Assembly (NCBI GenBank): GCA_016706055.1 | Contig: JADJKL010000002.1 | Coordinates: 434,001 to 498,000, forward strand | From: Chitinophagaceae bacterium | GTDB taxonomy: Bacteria > Bacteroidota > Bacteroidia > Chitinophagales > Chitinophagaceae | Length of the DNA: 64,000 nucleotides | Direction: 5' to 3' | Shown: piece after piece, positions 36,721 through 46,178 of the stretch | How the letters are laid out: each line of letters starts with the position of its first letter | Numbering within the stretch: position 1 is the stretch's first letter | The notes under the pieces: generated by a model | What the model was told of the DNA's origin: nothing | What the model saw: only the letters and a program-made list of their open reading frames with translations | Databases searched by the model: none | Program-made: the position numbers and the translations under genes

Positions 36721-37110
36721 ATGAAAATTACTATTCTTGATCCCGCTATGTGTTGCAGTACCGGCGTTTGTGGTGCTGAAGTTGATGATAACCTTGTACA
36801 AACCGCCGCCAATGTAAAGTGGCTGAAATCATTAGGCCATGATGTTCACCGGCACAATATTTCAAATGATGCTGCGGCATTTAAAAATTATCCGGAAGCT
36901 ATTGAGAAATTGCAAAAGGAAGGCACCAACTCACTACCCTATATTTTTATAAACGATAGGTTGGTAACAAGTGGTTATTATCCTACAAAAGCAGATTGGG
37001 AAATGACCCTTAAAAATAATATAGATATTAATTCAGATTTATCAACTGTTTCATCTAAAGAAGAAAAGTCAACTGCCGGTGGTTGCTGTTCGGGCAGCAA
37101 CTGTTGCTAG
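36721..37110 (+). CDS. arsD: Arsenite metallochaperone ArsD
   Basis: A 129-residue ArsD. It binds As(III) and hands it to the ArsA ATPase. The thioredoxin-like N terminus KITILDPAMCCSTGVCG carries C11, C12 and C17, equivalent to the essential Cys12/13/18 of the plasmid R773 protein. LPYIFINDRLVTSGYYP is the typical second half. The C terminus has two extra vicinal pairs (GGCCSGSNCC), as in several ArsD proteins. It starts the ars operon here, with arsA 29 bases downstream. No arsR precedes it, so regulation may be by ArsD itself or by a distant ArsR. Confidence 0.93.
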   Translation: MKITILDPAMCCSTGVCGAEVDDNLVQTAANVKWLKSLGHDVHRHNISNDAAAFKNYPEAIEKLQKEGTNSLPYIFINDRLVTSGYYPTKADWEMTLKNNIDINSDLSTVSSKEEKSTAGGCCSGSNCC

Positions 37111-37138
37111 TATTTATTAAAAAAATCAATTGCTCAAC

Positions 37139-38929
37139 ATGACAAATACAATAACCCCTTACTTATTTTTTACCGGTAAAGGTGGTGTAGGTAAAACATC
37201 TCTTTCCTGTGCTACGGCAGTAAAACTTGCTGATGAAGGTAAGAGAGTGCTGTTGGTCAGTACTGATCCTGCATCCAATCTTCAGGATGTGCTGCAAAGT
37301 AAAGTGTACGAAAAAATCAGTCCGGTTGAAGGGCTTGAAAATTTGTATGCCATCAACATCAACCCAGAAGTGTCGGCAGAAGAGTATCGCAACAGGGCTA
37401 CCGGGCCGTTAAAAGGTATATTGCCCGAAGCCGAAATAAAAAAGATGAATGAAGAATTGTCTGGAGCCTGCACAACAGAGATAGCATCCTTTGATGAGTT
37501 TTCCCGTTTTATATCAGGCGAAAACGAAGGTGGTCATTTTGATACAATTATTTTTGATACTGCCCCAACAGGTCATACATTAAGGTTACTGGAACTTCCT
37601 GCAGCATGGGCCGGTTTTAGCGAAGAAAATCCTGATGGAGCTTCTTGCCTTGGTCCATCTTCTGCATTAAAAAGCAGCCAGGAGCGATACAACAAAGTTG
37701 TTAGTCGGCTACGAGATCCGGAACAAACTACTTTTTATCTGGTTGCCCGTGCCGAACAATCTTCTCTTAAAGAAGCAGCCCGTACCAGTGAAGAATTAAT
37801 TGAACTAGGAATGAGCAATCAAAAGCTATACATCAACGGTGTGTACAAATCAATTGACAACACAGATTTGTTTGCAGCAAAAATGCAGGCTTTGGCAGAT
37901 GAACAACTGAAAGCCATTCCGAAAAATCTACAAAACTTATCGGTAGAAACATTTCCACTGTTACCCTACAATGTATTGGGCATTCAAAAACTGCGTTCTC
38001 TTTTACATACTGATATTCAAAAACAGGTGGTGGAAACTGTATTCGGGCAAGTCGTTGAATTTGATCATGCTCTGGCAACACTGGAAGATTTAGTGGATGA
38101 AATATCCGGACAGCAAGATCATGGTCTTATCATGACAATGGGTAAAGGTGGTGTGGGTAAGACAATTGCTGCTGCTGCCATTGCGGTGTTGTTGGCAAAA
38201 AAAGGTTTTGAAGTAGACCTTACCACTACCGATCCGGCAGCACATATCCAGGATTATATCAATCAATTACAAGGATTGCCCAAAAATTTAACCATCGACC
38301 GCATTGATCCAAAAGTTGAAACGCAACGGTATATGGATAAAATACTTTTACAAAAAAGCGAAAAATTAGATGAGGATGGTAAAAAGCTGCTGATGGAAGA
38401 TTTGAAATCACCCTGTACCGAAGAGGTTGCAGTTTTTCATGCTTTTTCAAAAGCAATCAATAATGCCAAGCGAAAATTTGTGGTAATAGACACTGCACCA
38501 ACCGGGCATACGTTGCTTTTACTTGATACTGCCGGAAGCTATCATCGGGAAATAATGCGAAACAGTTCTTTAGATGCAAGTCACATTAAAACACCTTATA
38601 TGGCTTTGCAAGATCGGGACCTGTCTAAAATTTTATTGATATCCTTACCCGAAACAACCCCCATGAGAGAAGCAGCTTCTTTACAAGATGATTTGAAAAG
38701 AGCCGGTATTCATCCGTATGCCTGGATAATTAATCAAAGCCTGTCTATGCAGCCACATCTTACCGATCCGCTTTTAAGAGGCCGTGCTGCTGCTGAAATT
38801 GAAGTTATTAAAAACATTGAAAGCAAGTTGGCAGATAAAACATTTGGCATACCCTATATACCGGAAAAAAACTTATTACCTGCACTCGTTAATCTTTATA
38901 CAGAAAGTTTTCATCACCAAAATGTATAA
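37139..38929 (+). CDS. arsA: Arsenical pump-driving ATPase ArsA
   Basis: A 596-residue double ATPase. The A1 half has TGKGGVGKTS at residues 12-21 and DTAPTGHTLRLL near 139. The A2 half has MGKGGVGKTIAAA near 334 and DTAPTGHTLLLL near 451. The three metal-site cysteines are C111, C170 and C426, matching Cys113/172/422 of E. coli R773 ArsA. I start at 37139 (MTNTITPYLFF) because it gives the standard N terminus. ArsA powers the ArsB (or Acr3) arsenite pump at the inner membrane, but no pump gene follows in the window. It is intact and adjacent to arsD. Confidence 0.95.
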   Translation: MTNTITPYLFFTGKGGVGKTSLSCATAVKLADEGKRVLLVSTDPASNLQDVLQSKVYEKISPVEGLENLYAININPEVSAEEYRNRATGPLKGILPEAEIKKMNEELSGACTTEIASFDEFSRFISGENEGGHFDTIIFDTAPTGHTLRLLELPAAWAGFSEENPDGASCLGPSSALKSSQERYNKVVSRLRDPEQTTFYLVARAEQSSLKEAARTSEELIELGMSNQKLYINGVYKSIDNTDLFAAKMQALADEQLKAIPKNLQNLSVETFPLLPYNVLGIQKLRSLLHTDIQKQVVETVFGQVVEFDHALATLEDLVDEISGQQDHGLIMTMGKGGVGKTIAAAAIAVLLAKKGFEVDLTTTDPAAHIQDYINQLQGLPKNLTIDRIDPKVETQRYMDKILLQKSEKLDEDGKKLLMEDLKSPCTEEVAVFHAFSKAINNAKRKFVVIDTAPTGHTLLLLDTAGSYHREIMRNSSLDASHIKTPYMALQDRDLSKILLISLPETTPMREAASLQDDLKRAGIHPYAWIINQSLSMQPHLTDPLLRGRAAAEIEVIKNIESKLADKTFGIPYIPEKNLLPALVNLYTESFHHQNV

Positions 38930-39376
38930 GATATTTTTTTCGCCATTGGACATTATCTCAAATGTTTGTCGCAAGTACTCCTTTCGCAAAACATTAACAA
39001 CAAACGTAAAGTTTACAGGATTGCTTCCTGATATAAATAGTGTAAGTAAAGAAAAAAACAAAATGCAATCGAACATTAAACCAGAACTAAACTTCAATAC
39101 AAAATATTAGCATTCCTCTTTCAAAGCGCCGGATACAACTGTCTCAAAGAATTACAGGAATCCGGGCAAGATTAAAAGACATAAGTGCCACCGCTTTTAT
39201 TTCGTATAAAATAAGTTTTACTAAAAGGAACAGTTCCGCCAATTGAGGTAATTTTATTGTAATAAATTCAACTGGCAAAGTTATGAATGGCGCAAAAGAG
39301 TGGTGGCAATAAATTTTCTATTGTTACAAAATAAAACAGCCAAGCCTTACATTCCTAGTTTTAGCAGATACCTGCA
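38930..39376. other. Gene-free region after arsA
   Basis: A 447-base AT-rich stretch where an arsB or acr3 gene would be expected. A 62-codon open frame starts at 38922 overlapping the arsA stop, but it has no recognisable features and I do not call it. No hairpin terminator or repeat family was seen. Confidence 0.5.
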
Positions 39377-39979
39377 TCACAACTTTACAAACAACTCAAA
39401 TAGTAAAAATCCAAAGGAAAGAATAAAACTTATATACTCAAGTTTACTAAAGGGTGGCCGCAATAAAAGAAAGAACCGCAGCGGTAAATAAAAAACAAAA
39501 AGACATATAATAGCCAATACTGGCGCAGCTATAAAGTTTGATTGCCAGTTCTGCATGCTCATTAATAAAAATGCATAACTAAAAAAGAAGAAAATAATGA
39601 TAACAGTGCTATTAATTATTTGTAATCCTACAGAGTAAGCTATTCTAATTCCCTTTTTATTATTTATACTGTTCGCTACTATGGCCATAAATGTAAGAAA
39701 GTAAACGCCTGCACCTGTAGCGAAACCTGTCTCTTTTACACCCATTTGTTTTACCGCATCAAAGGGAACCAGCCACCAGAAAAATGCAAAGCAACTGATG
39801 AATGCAGATAAACCTAAAGCCGAACTTTCGAATGTGGTTAACGTATTTCTATATTTTACCAGTGTTTCCATATCTGCAAAACCCGTAAAGAATGTAAAAC
39901 AACCTAAGCCAACTGCCATAATGTTCAGCGTCATTAACAGGGTACAGGATAATGCCGGATGCTGCTGTTGCCATGCCAT
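39377..39979 (-). CDS. Uncharacterised multi-pass membrane protein
   Basis: A 200-residue hydrophobic protein with about six predicted helices: LLMTLNIMAVGLGCFTFFTGF (15-35), LGLSAFISCFAFFWWLV (55-71), FATGAGVYFLTFMAIVA (86-102), STVIIIFFFFSYAFLLM (124-140), FIAAPVLAIICLFVFYLPL (150-168) and YISFILSFGFLLFELFV (180-196). There are no charged motifs in the membrane that would suggest a transporter family. I do not recognise it. It is convergent to arsA and separated by 447 bases, so a link to arsenic handling is only positional. Confidence 0.6.
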   Translation of the reverse strand: MAWQQQHPALSCTLLMTLNIMAVGLGCFTFFTGFADMETLVKYRNTLTTFESSALGLSAFISCFAFFWWLVPFDAVKQMGVKETGFATGAGVYFLTFMAIVANSINNKKGIRIAYSVGLQIINSTVIIIFFFFSYAFLLMSMQNWQSNFIAAPVLAIICLFVFYLPLRFFLLLRPPFSKLEYISFILSFGFLLFELFVKL

Positions 39980-40156
39980 TAATGGATGAAGACAAAAAAA
40001 TACAGTAGTAAAAGGATAAGGTCGGGCACAAATTTATTCCAATTTAATTTTGCTGAAGTCTGTAATGGTATAGGCATAAGTAATATTTAAAGATACGAGG
40101 TCAACATTTACACAACGCAGAATTTATATTGAAAGATACAAGTGACCCAACTGTCA

Positions 40157-40305
40157 TTATTTCCCAGCCGAGTATCCTAGCCAACCATTGTGCAGGATTG
40201 ACCTGTCTAACGACAGGCAGGTTCGGCGTTAATCTAAAAACAACTCCGTTGTACGACGAGTGCCGCAACTCCAACACATAAAGCCATCTGACATTCACTT
40301 GGGAA
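40157..40305 (+). repeat. Repeat family C, copy 3
   Basis: Left stem GCCGAGTATCC...GTTCGGCGTTAATC enclosing an extra hairpin (CCTGTC...GACAGG). Right stem ACGAGTGCC...TGACATTCAC with CACATAAAGCCATCTGACA. Confidence 0.7.
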
Positions 40306-40398
40306 GCAAATAGTCTTTTTTCTAAAATCCATTTAAAGATGATATTCAGTTAATGTATTTCATAACGAGCAATTTTATGTGTTATAAATTAAAGAAAA

Positions 40399-40483
40399 CG
40401 TTACCGGTATCGTTACCGGTAATTTTTCAGAAACAATATACCAGTGGAATGTACAGGGGTGTATAAATATGTCGATATATTTG
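40399..40483 (+). promoter_or_regulatory. Putative operator and -7 element upstream of the lyase genes
   Basis: Two copies of the 8-bp palindrome TACCGGTA, four bases apart, within CGTTACCGGTATCGTTACCGG (40399-40419). TATATTTG at 40476-40483 matches the Bacteroidota -7 consensus, with no clear -33. The repeated palindrome upstream of a promoter suggests a transcription-factor site controlling the lyase locus. Confidence 0.45.
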
Positions 40484-40513
40484 GTTGAGCAACTATATTT
40501 TAATTATTCACTT

Positions 40514-40647
40514 ATGAAAAGAAGAGACTTTGTGAAGCGAACTGCATTGTCCGGAAGCTTAATTCTCTTTTTGGTTTTTATCTAGAAAGAATCTTACCCC
40601 CGATGGAAATAGATAAACTATCAAAAAGTATTTTAATAATAATGTAA
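40514..40647 (+). pseudogene. Remnant with Tat signal peptide
   Basis: Begins MKRRDFVKRTALSGSLILF, a textbook twin-arginine signal, 30 bases after the -7 element. A frame change in the T-run at about 40570 leads to GFYLERILPPMEIDKLSKSI and a stop at 40647, leaving about 44 residues. No mature enzyme domain remains. It is probably the start of a deleted Tat-exported protein at the head of the lyase operon, or a very small Tat protein. Confidence 0.5.
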
Positions 40648-40668
40648 ATGCGAACTCAATTCAAACAA

Positions 40669-42969
40669 ATGAATAAGAACCTCGTTCTATTAAGCCTGAT
40701 GCTCTCGATGTTTGCCTATCAGGCTACATCACAATCAAATATATTGGCACATAATTCTGTTGAATTACAGGAAGCCATTTCAAAAGCCAAGCCGGGTGAT
40801 AACATTATTATGGCTAATGGCATTTGGAAAGATATTCAGATTAAATTTTACGGTAAGGGAACAAAAGAAAAACCAATTATTTTAAAAGCAGAAACAGCTG
40901 GTAAAGTTTCTATTGAAGGGGCATCTGATTTAAAATTGGGAGGCGAATACCTGTTGGTAAAAGATTTATATTTCAAAAACGGATACACCCCTTCTGAAAG
41001 TGTAATTCAATTTAAAATAGATAATAAAAACTTTGCAAATCATAGTAGCGTTACAAACTGTGTGATTGAAGAATTTACACAACCAAACAGAGAAGTAACA
41101 GACCATTGGGTAGAGTTATGGGGCAGGTATAACCAATTAGATCATTGCACTATTGTTGGCAAATCAAATTTTGGCCCAACAGTTAGGGTGTTTTTAAAAG
41201 GCAATGAGCATATTAATAACTATCATCAAATTGTATATAATCATTTTGGCCCCCGTCCCCGCAAAGGTGGCCCACATGGCGAAACCATTCAAATTGGTGA
41301 TAGCGAAACATCCATGGCTCCATCTTATACCAATGTTGCTAACAACTTTTTTGATCGTTGCAATGGAGAAGTGGAAGTAATTTCAAATAAATCAAATTAT
41401 AACGATTACAAAAACAATATTTTCTTTGAGAGTGAAGGTTCTTTGGTTCTAAGACACGGTAATTATTGCACTATTGATGGGAATATTTTTATTGGAAATG
41501 ACAACTCAACATTTATTGGCGGTATCAGGGTTATTAATACAGGGCATTGGATTACTAATAATTATTTCTATAAAATAAATGGCAAGGAATTTAGAAGTGC
41601 ACTGGCTGTAATGAATGGCATTCCTAAATCTCCATTAAACCGCTATATGCAGGTTACCGATGTGGTGGTTGCCAACAATACTTATATCGATTGCAAATCG
41701 CCATTCCAGTTTAGTGTTGGTGCCAATATTGATAAAAAAGAGGTGCTCCCAGCATCAGAAATTCGTTCAGAAAGACCAGTACGTATGATTGTTGCCAATA
41801 ACTTGGTGTATAATCATGAAGAAGATAATTATCCTATAGTGGCGTATGACAAAGTGGATGGTGTATTATTTAAAAAGAATGTTTTAAATAGTAAAAATAA
41901 AAGTGTTGTTTCAAATGATGGAATTATTACCAGAGATTTTAAAGTAGAAAAACTAGCTGATTATTTGTATGTGCCAACAAAAAACCAAGAAGATGTTTAT
42001 CAGGGTTTTGATTTTGATAAGATATCTACCGATCTTTTTGGAGCCGATAGATTAAAACAAAATAGTATTGGAGCCATCAACTTACCGGTAAAAGAAAATC
42101 AAACTTTAATAAACAAGAAACCTTACGGCACTGATTGGTTTTCAACAGAGGCTCCTCTTTACGAACCTAAAACATTTAAGATTAAAACAAATAGTGAGCT
42201 GGTTGATAAATTAAAAAACTCCCATTCAGGTGATATCCTATCGCTTAAATCTGGCGTTTATAAAATGGATGCCTCTCTGGTAATTGATAAGAATATTACC
42301 ATTACTTCTGCTGATAAAAACAAAAAAGCAACCTTGCAATTTAAAGGAGACAAAACTGCGTTTGAAATGCACCCCAAAGGCGTTTTAAATTTAGAAGCTG
42401 TAATTCTGAAAGGAGATAAAACACAAGATGCATTTGCTCCCTTATCTAAAAATATGTCTCAAGCTTATGATCTATTTATAAAAAATACCGAAATATCAGA
42501 TTTTAAAACTGTACTTAAATCCTATAAAGCATCCTTTGCCGATACTATTTTAATAGACAATTGTGTGATTAAAAATTGCTTGACCGGAATTGAATTAAAT
42601 ACTGAAACAGATGCCGGCGGCGATTACAATGCAGAGTTTGTATTTATTACCAACTCATCATTTGATAATGTGGAGTCAACTGTTTTAGATTACTACCGTG
42701 GAGGTTACGATGAGTCCACTATTGGAGGCAGCTTGGTGCTTAACAATAACAATTTTACTAATTGTGGCAAGGCAGATAAAAGCGGAATGCTGATTCAAAA
42801 CCAAGGCATTGTTAATGTTGATTTTTCAAATAATACCTTCAAAAATAATCCTGTTCAAACTATTGCAATTTTGTGGGGAGAAAAGGGACAAAAACCGGTT
42901 AACAATACAATTATAAATTCAGGAGAAATAAAAATAGAACAAAACCTGAAACAAAAATTGATGTACTAA
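40669..42969 (+). CDS. Polysaccharide lyase family 6 (alginate/chondroitinase-B-like)
   Basis: A secreted 766-residue right-handed beta-helix lyase. I start at the second ATG (40669) because MNKNLVLLSLMLSMFAYQATSQ is a clean signal peptide. The frame is also open from 40648. The catalytic Brønsted base and acid are visible as K241 (EVISNKS) and R262 (VLRHGN). The 21-residue spacing equals K250/R271 of chondroitinase B and K220/R241 of AlyGC. A second beta-helix region with KSGVYKMDASLVIDKNIT follows in the C-terminal half, the two-domain form of PL6. It cleaves uronate linkages by beta-elimination. It is followed after 142 bases by another lyase. Confidence 0.92.
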   Translation: MNKNLVLLSLMLSMFAYQATSQSNILAHNSVELQEAISKAKPGDNIIMANGIWKDIQIKFYGKGTKEKPIILKAETAGKVSIEGASDLKLGGEYLLVKDLYFKNGYTPSESVIQFKIDNKNFANHSSVTNCVIEEFTQPNREVTDHWVELWGRYNQLDHCTIVGKSNFGPTVRVFLKGNEHINNYHQIVYNHFGPRPRKGGPHGETIQIGDSETSMAPSYTNVANNFFDRCNGEVEVISNKSNYNDYKNNIFFESEGSLVLRHGNYCTIDGNIFIGNDNSTFIGGIRVINTGHWITNNYFYKINGKEFRSALAVMNGIPKSPLNRYMQVTDVVVANNTYIDCKSPFQFSVGANIDKKEVLPASEIRSERPVRMIVANNLVYNHEEDNYPIVAYDKVDGVLFKKNVLNSKNKSVVSNDGIITRDFKVEKLADYLYVPTKNQEDVYQGFDFDKISTDLFGADRLKQNSIGAINLPVKENQTLINKKPYGTDWFSTEAPLYEPKTFKIKTNSELVDKLKNSHSGDILSLKSGVYKMDASLVIDKNITITSADKNKKATLQFKGDKTAFEMHPKGVLNLEAVILKGDKTQDAFAPLSKNMSQAYDLFIKNTEISDFKTVLKSYKASFADTILIDNCVIKNCLTGIELNTETDAGGDYNAEFVFITNSSFDNVESTVLDYYRGGYDESTIGGSLVLNNNNFTNCGKADKSGMLIQNQGIVNVDFSNNTFKNNPVQTIAILWGEKGQKPVNNTIINSGEIKIEQNLKQKLMY

Positions 42970-43111
42970 GCTCATTATTATATGAAATATATTAGTGCAT
43001 TTTTTATAACTTTTTTCCTTTTGAAAGAACTGTAGCTTTCGGTAAGTCAAACTGGTTTAGCAAATAATTAGAATTTTTTCTTAATAAACCAACAGGTTTC
43101 AATTTTTAATT

Positions 43112-44278
43112 ATGAAAAAAGTATTCATCATATTCTCACTATTCTTGGTTACCAGCTCTCAAGCCCAAATAACTGTTTGGAATCTTAAAAGTTTTGATGC
43201 AGCCAAGACATCAAACTCTGAATTACTGAAGTCCATAGTTAGGAATGCCGAAAAAGAACTAACTCATGCTATTAAAACAGTTGTAGATAAAGAAATGACT
43301 GCCCAGAGTGGTGACAAACATGATTATATGAGCCTGAGCCGGTATTGGTGGCCGGATACGACCAAGATAGATGGATTGACGTACATTAGAAAAGATGGTA
43401 TTTCAAATCCCGAAATTGAAAAATTGGATCGTTATCCTTTAGGTGATTTTTCTAAATCTGTACAGTCACTTTCATTAGCTTATTATATTACTTCAGATGA
43501 GAAGTTTGCAGAAAAGGCAGTGGAGAACTTAAGAACCTGGTTCATTAATTCTAAAACCAAGATGAACCCCAATATGAATTACGGACAAACTGTTCCGGGT
43601 ATAAGAAATGGATTAGGCAGAGGTGTAGGGATTATAGATACTTATACTTTTATAGAAATGCTTGATGGCGTTGAGTTGCTTAAAAAATCAAAGTCCTTTA
43701 CCCTTGCAGACCAGCAGGCCATAAAGGAATGGTTTACTGCTTATGTACAATGGTTGCAAACATCTCCGGTTGCCAGGGAAGAACTGGAAGCTCCAAATAA
43801 TCATGGTACAGCATATGATGTACAGCTTACCCGCTATGCTATTTTTATTGGCAATGAGGATCTCGCTAAAAAATTATTGAATGAATTTCCACAGAAAAGA
43901 TTGTTTAGCCAAATTGAACCAGATGGTTCGCAACCATTAGAATTAGCTAGAACGACTGCTTTAGGATATTCAACTTTTAATTTGACTCATTTTTTAGACA
44001 TGTGCCAAATCGGAAAGCTAGTAGGAGTAGATTTGTTATCAGCAAAATCAACAGACGGCAGAAGCATACTGAAAGCCATTGATTTTTTAGTTCCCTATAT
44101 TAATAAACCAGCGTCTCAATTTCCATATCAACAAATAAAAGATTGGGATGGTGTTCAGGAAAAACTTTGCTGGCAGTTGTATCGTGTAGATCAAATGTTA
44201 CCAAAACCAGCCTATAAAAAATACTATAGCAAAAATTTAGACTTAGGTAAAAAGAACATTGATGCAATTTTATATTAG
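43112..44278 (+). CDS. Alginate-lyase-superfamily enzyme (alpha/alpha toroid)
   Basis: A 388-residue secreted protein (signal MKKVFIIFSLFLVTSSQAQ) of the Pfam Alginate_lyase group (PL5/PL38-like). DYMSLSRYWWPDTTK and TYIRKDGISNPE near residues 73-103 are the conserved entry strand, and APNNHGTAYDVQ near 228-239 holds the Asn-His catalytic region. LGYSTFNLTHFLDM follows. Substrate may be alginate or a related glucuronan. Paired with the PL6 enzyme it would act on oligouronides in the periplasm. No SusC/SusD pair, kinase or KdgF is in the window, so this is not a complete utilisation locus. Confidence 0.85.
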   Translation: MKKVFIIFSLFLVTSSQAQITVWNLKSFDAAKTSNSELLKSIVRNAEKELTHAIKTVVDKEMTAQSGDKHDYMSLSRYWWPDTTKIDGLTYIRKDGISNPEIEKLDRYPLGDFSKSVQSLSLAYYITSDEKFAEKAVENLRTWFINSKTKMNPNMNYGQTVPGIRNGLGRGVGIIDTYTFIEMLDGVELLKKSKSFTLADQQAIKEWFTAYVQWLQTSPVAREELEAPNNHGTAYDVQLTRYAIFIGNEDLAKKLLNEFPQKRLFSQIEPDGSQPLELARTTALGYSTFNLTHFLDMCQIGKLVGVDLLSAKSTDGRSILKAIDFLVPYINKPASQFPYQQIKDWDGVQEKLCWQLYRVDQMLPKPAYKKYYSKNLDLGKKNIDAILY

Positions 44279-44454
44279 TAAAAACCTGAAAATTCTTTTT
44301 TTTCGAATTGGGTGTTTCACCTAATTCTACAGGACAGGCAAAAAAAGGTCCGGAGATGCAATGACTTTTACAAACAGATAAACAGTCATTTAAAACCCTT
44401 TAATTAATATCTTTAAAAATTAATTTATAATTAAACCTCGTAAAAATTACTGTC

Positions 44455-45165
44455 ATGAAAAAAATAATTTTTTTACTGGTTTGTACTTTCTTATCATTTG
44501 AAATTTATGCTCAAAGTTTTATTGGTGCCTGGGAGAGATACCACAATTCTGAAAAAGGAGAAAAATTACGAAGTGTTGTAATTTTTTCTGATGGATATCA
44601 GGCGATAACTACTTATGATTTTGTAACCGGTAAATTCATAAGTACAAATGGTGGAAGCTGGCGTTTAAAAGATGATAGCATGACAGAAAAGATAGAGTTT
44701 GATACAAATAATCCTGAACGGGTAGGTACAGAAATAAGTTTTAAAGTTCATATCAATGATTCTATTTTAGAAATTGTTGATAATGGAATAAAATTTAAAA
44801 GAATAGATGATGGCAAGCCGGGAGCATTAAAAGGAGCCTGGTTAATGTCTGGCAGAATAGTGGATGGCAAAACACAACAGAGGGATACCAGCATTCCAAG
44901 AAAAACTATGAAAATTTTATCTGGCACCCGTTTTCAATGGATAGCTTACAATACAGATACAAAACAATTTTCGGGAACCGGTGGTGGTACTTACACAACT
45001 ATTGATGGTGTATATACAGAAAATATAGAATTCTTTTCAAGAGATGATTCAAAAGCCGGAGTTAGTTTAAAGTTTGATTATGGTCTGATTGATGGTAAGT
45101 GGAACCATACAGGATTTTCCAGTAAAGGAGAACCACTGAATGAAATATGGAGTGTAAGGCAATAA
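44455..45165 (+). CDS. Secreted protein with two lipocalin-like repeats
   Basis: A 236-residue protein with a signal peptide (MKKIIFLLVCTFLSFEIYAQ). Two homologous halves begin FIGAWERYHNSEKGEKLR (about 22) and LKGAWLMSGRIVDGKTQQ (about 125). Each continues with a TYDFVTGKFISTNGGSW / AYNTDTKQFSGTGGGTY strand pair and a TEKIEFD / TENIEFF strand, giving two small beta barrels. I cannot name the family with confidence. Similar single-barrel proteins occur near polysaccharide genes in Bacteroidota. It lies 177 bases after the lyase and is probably part of the same locus. Confidence 0.6.
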   Translation: MKKIIFLLVCTFLSFEIYAQSFIGAWERYHNSEKGEKLRSVVIFSDGYQAITTYDFVTGKFISTNGGSWRLKDDSMTEKIEFDTNNPERVGTEISFKVHINDSILEIVDNGIKFKRIDDGKPGALKGAWLMSGRIVDGKTQQRDTSIPRKTMKILSGTRFQWIAYNTDTKQFSGTGGGTYTTIDGVYTENIEFFSRDDSKAGVSLKFDYGLIDGKWNHTGFSSKGEPLNEIWSVRQ

Positions 45166-45282
45166 TCATGTTCCCTGGGCAGATGTATTCCTCATTTGTC
45201 GCCGTTTTATTTCTACTGGATTCCTGAAATTCTTCGGGACAGGTGTATCCGGAATTAAGAAAGGAAAAGATATAAAGCAACC

Positions 45283-45440
45283 GATCATTATTTCCTAACC
45301 GATTATCACAGCCCAGTCTTGTGAGTTGAATAACCCTATATACTTACAGGTAGGCTCGGCGTTAACCGCTAATGCAACGCTGAACTTAAGACGGGTAGCA
45401 CAACCCCAACTCACAAAGCCATCTGACACTTATTTTGGAA
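45283..45440 (+). repeat. Repeat family C, copy 4
   Basis: Left part ends GGCTCGGCGTTAACC. The right part contains ACTCACAAAGCCATCTGACA. It lies between two genes. Just before it, at about 45222-45240, is the short hairpin CCTGAAATTCTTCGGGACAGG. Confidence 0.65.
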
Positions 45441-45529
45441 ATAGCAATCCGTTTTATATTACCTTTATATCACTTCCGGTTGTTTCTATTCTGTAAACAA
45501 CCCATTTTTAACTTTAAAATTTAAACAAA

Positions 45530-45964
45530 ATGGAAACTGATAATAATCAAACCCCGTTTTCAAGAGCTTTACTAACCGCAGTATTTGTTGGTTTTTTTGC
45601 TACAATCATTTGTATCTTTTTTAATCTTGTTTATAGAGAACAAACAGGTTTTATTCCTTCAGCTATTATCAACGTATCCTCTCTCATCTTCGGAGTGAAT
45701 TTGTTTTTCTTTGCCGGCGGAATGATCTATGCTGGATTAAGAAGATGGTCAGCAAAAGGTGAAATTATTTATATTGTTTTATTTGTTCTATTGACTATTT
45801 TCTTTGCTTGGAAAGCAGAAGGTGCAACTCGTACACATGACCATGCCATTACACTGCAATTCAGAAGCTTGCTTCTTGGTGTCATTCTTATATCAGGCAT
45901 CAGTATTGCATTGGTTGTTCCTTATTTTTTTCATAATAAAAAATTTAATGAAGCTGTTCTGTGA
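45530..45964 (+). CDS. Uncharacterised four-helix membrane protein
   Basis: A 144-residue protein with four predicted helices: ALLTAVFVGFFATIICIFF (14-32), INVSSLIFGVNLFFFAGGMIY (47-67), IIYIVLFVLLTIFFAW (78-93) and LLLGVILISGISIALVVPYFF (113-133). Both ends are cytoplasmic by the positive-inside rule (RRWSAKGE loop, HNKK tail). It is intact, alone, and followed by a strong hairpin terminator. Function unknown. Confidence 0.65.
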   Translation: METDNNQTPFSRALLTAVFVGFFATIICIFFNLVYREQTGFIPSAIINVSSLIFGVNLFFFAGGMIYAGLRRWSAKGEIIYIVLFVLLTIFFAWKAEGATRTHDHAITLQFRSLLLGVILISGISIALVVPYFFHNKKFNEAVL

Positions 45965-46027
45965 TTCAAAGAAAATGCTTTCTTGACTTTTAACAATAAT
46001 TGAAGAAGGCTAAAACTGCTGTTAATT

Positions 46028-46057
46028 AAAAGGCATCTATTTCTAAAGATGCCTTTT
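46028..46057. terminator. Bidirectional Rho-independent terminator
   Basis: AAAAGGCATCT, an 8-base loop, AGATGCCTTTT: an 11-bp perfect stem flanked by A and T runs on both sides. It ends the 144-aa membrane protein gene and could also terminate leftward transcripts. Confidence 0.85.
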
Positions 46058-46178
46058 AGTGAATCACTCCTACTCGAAAGACTTACTCCATTTCTGCCTT
46101 GGCAGGTGTTCGACATAAAATTAAACGTCATGGTTGGTTTAAGTAAGTCAGTTGTCTACAAATTGTAGCCTGTCAGGC

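Noticed and set aside
38922..39110. 62-codon gene overlapping the end of arsA
   Set aside because: No signal, domain or compositional sign of coding. It overlaps arsA and nothing supports translation.
36436..40305. Repeat family C as integron attC sites
   Set aside because: GGCGTTAA-like ends and stem-loops recall attC, but the core GTTRRRY/RYYYAAC pairing does not fit, spacing varies, and no integrase or cassette array is visible.
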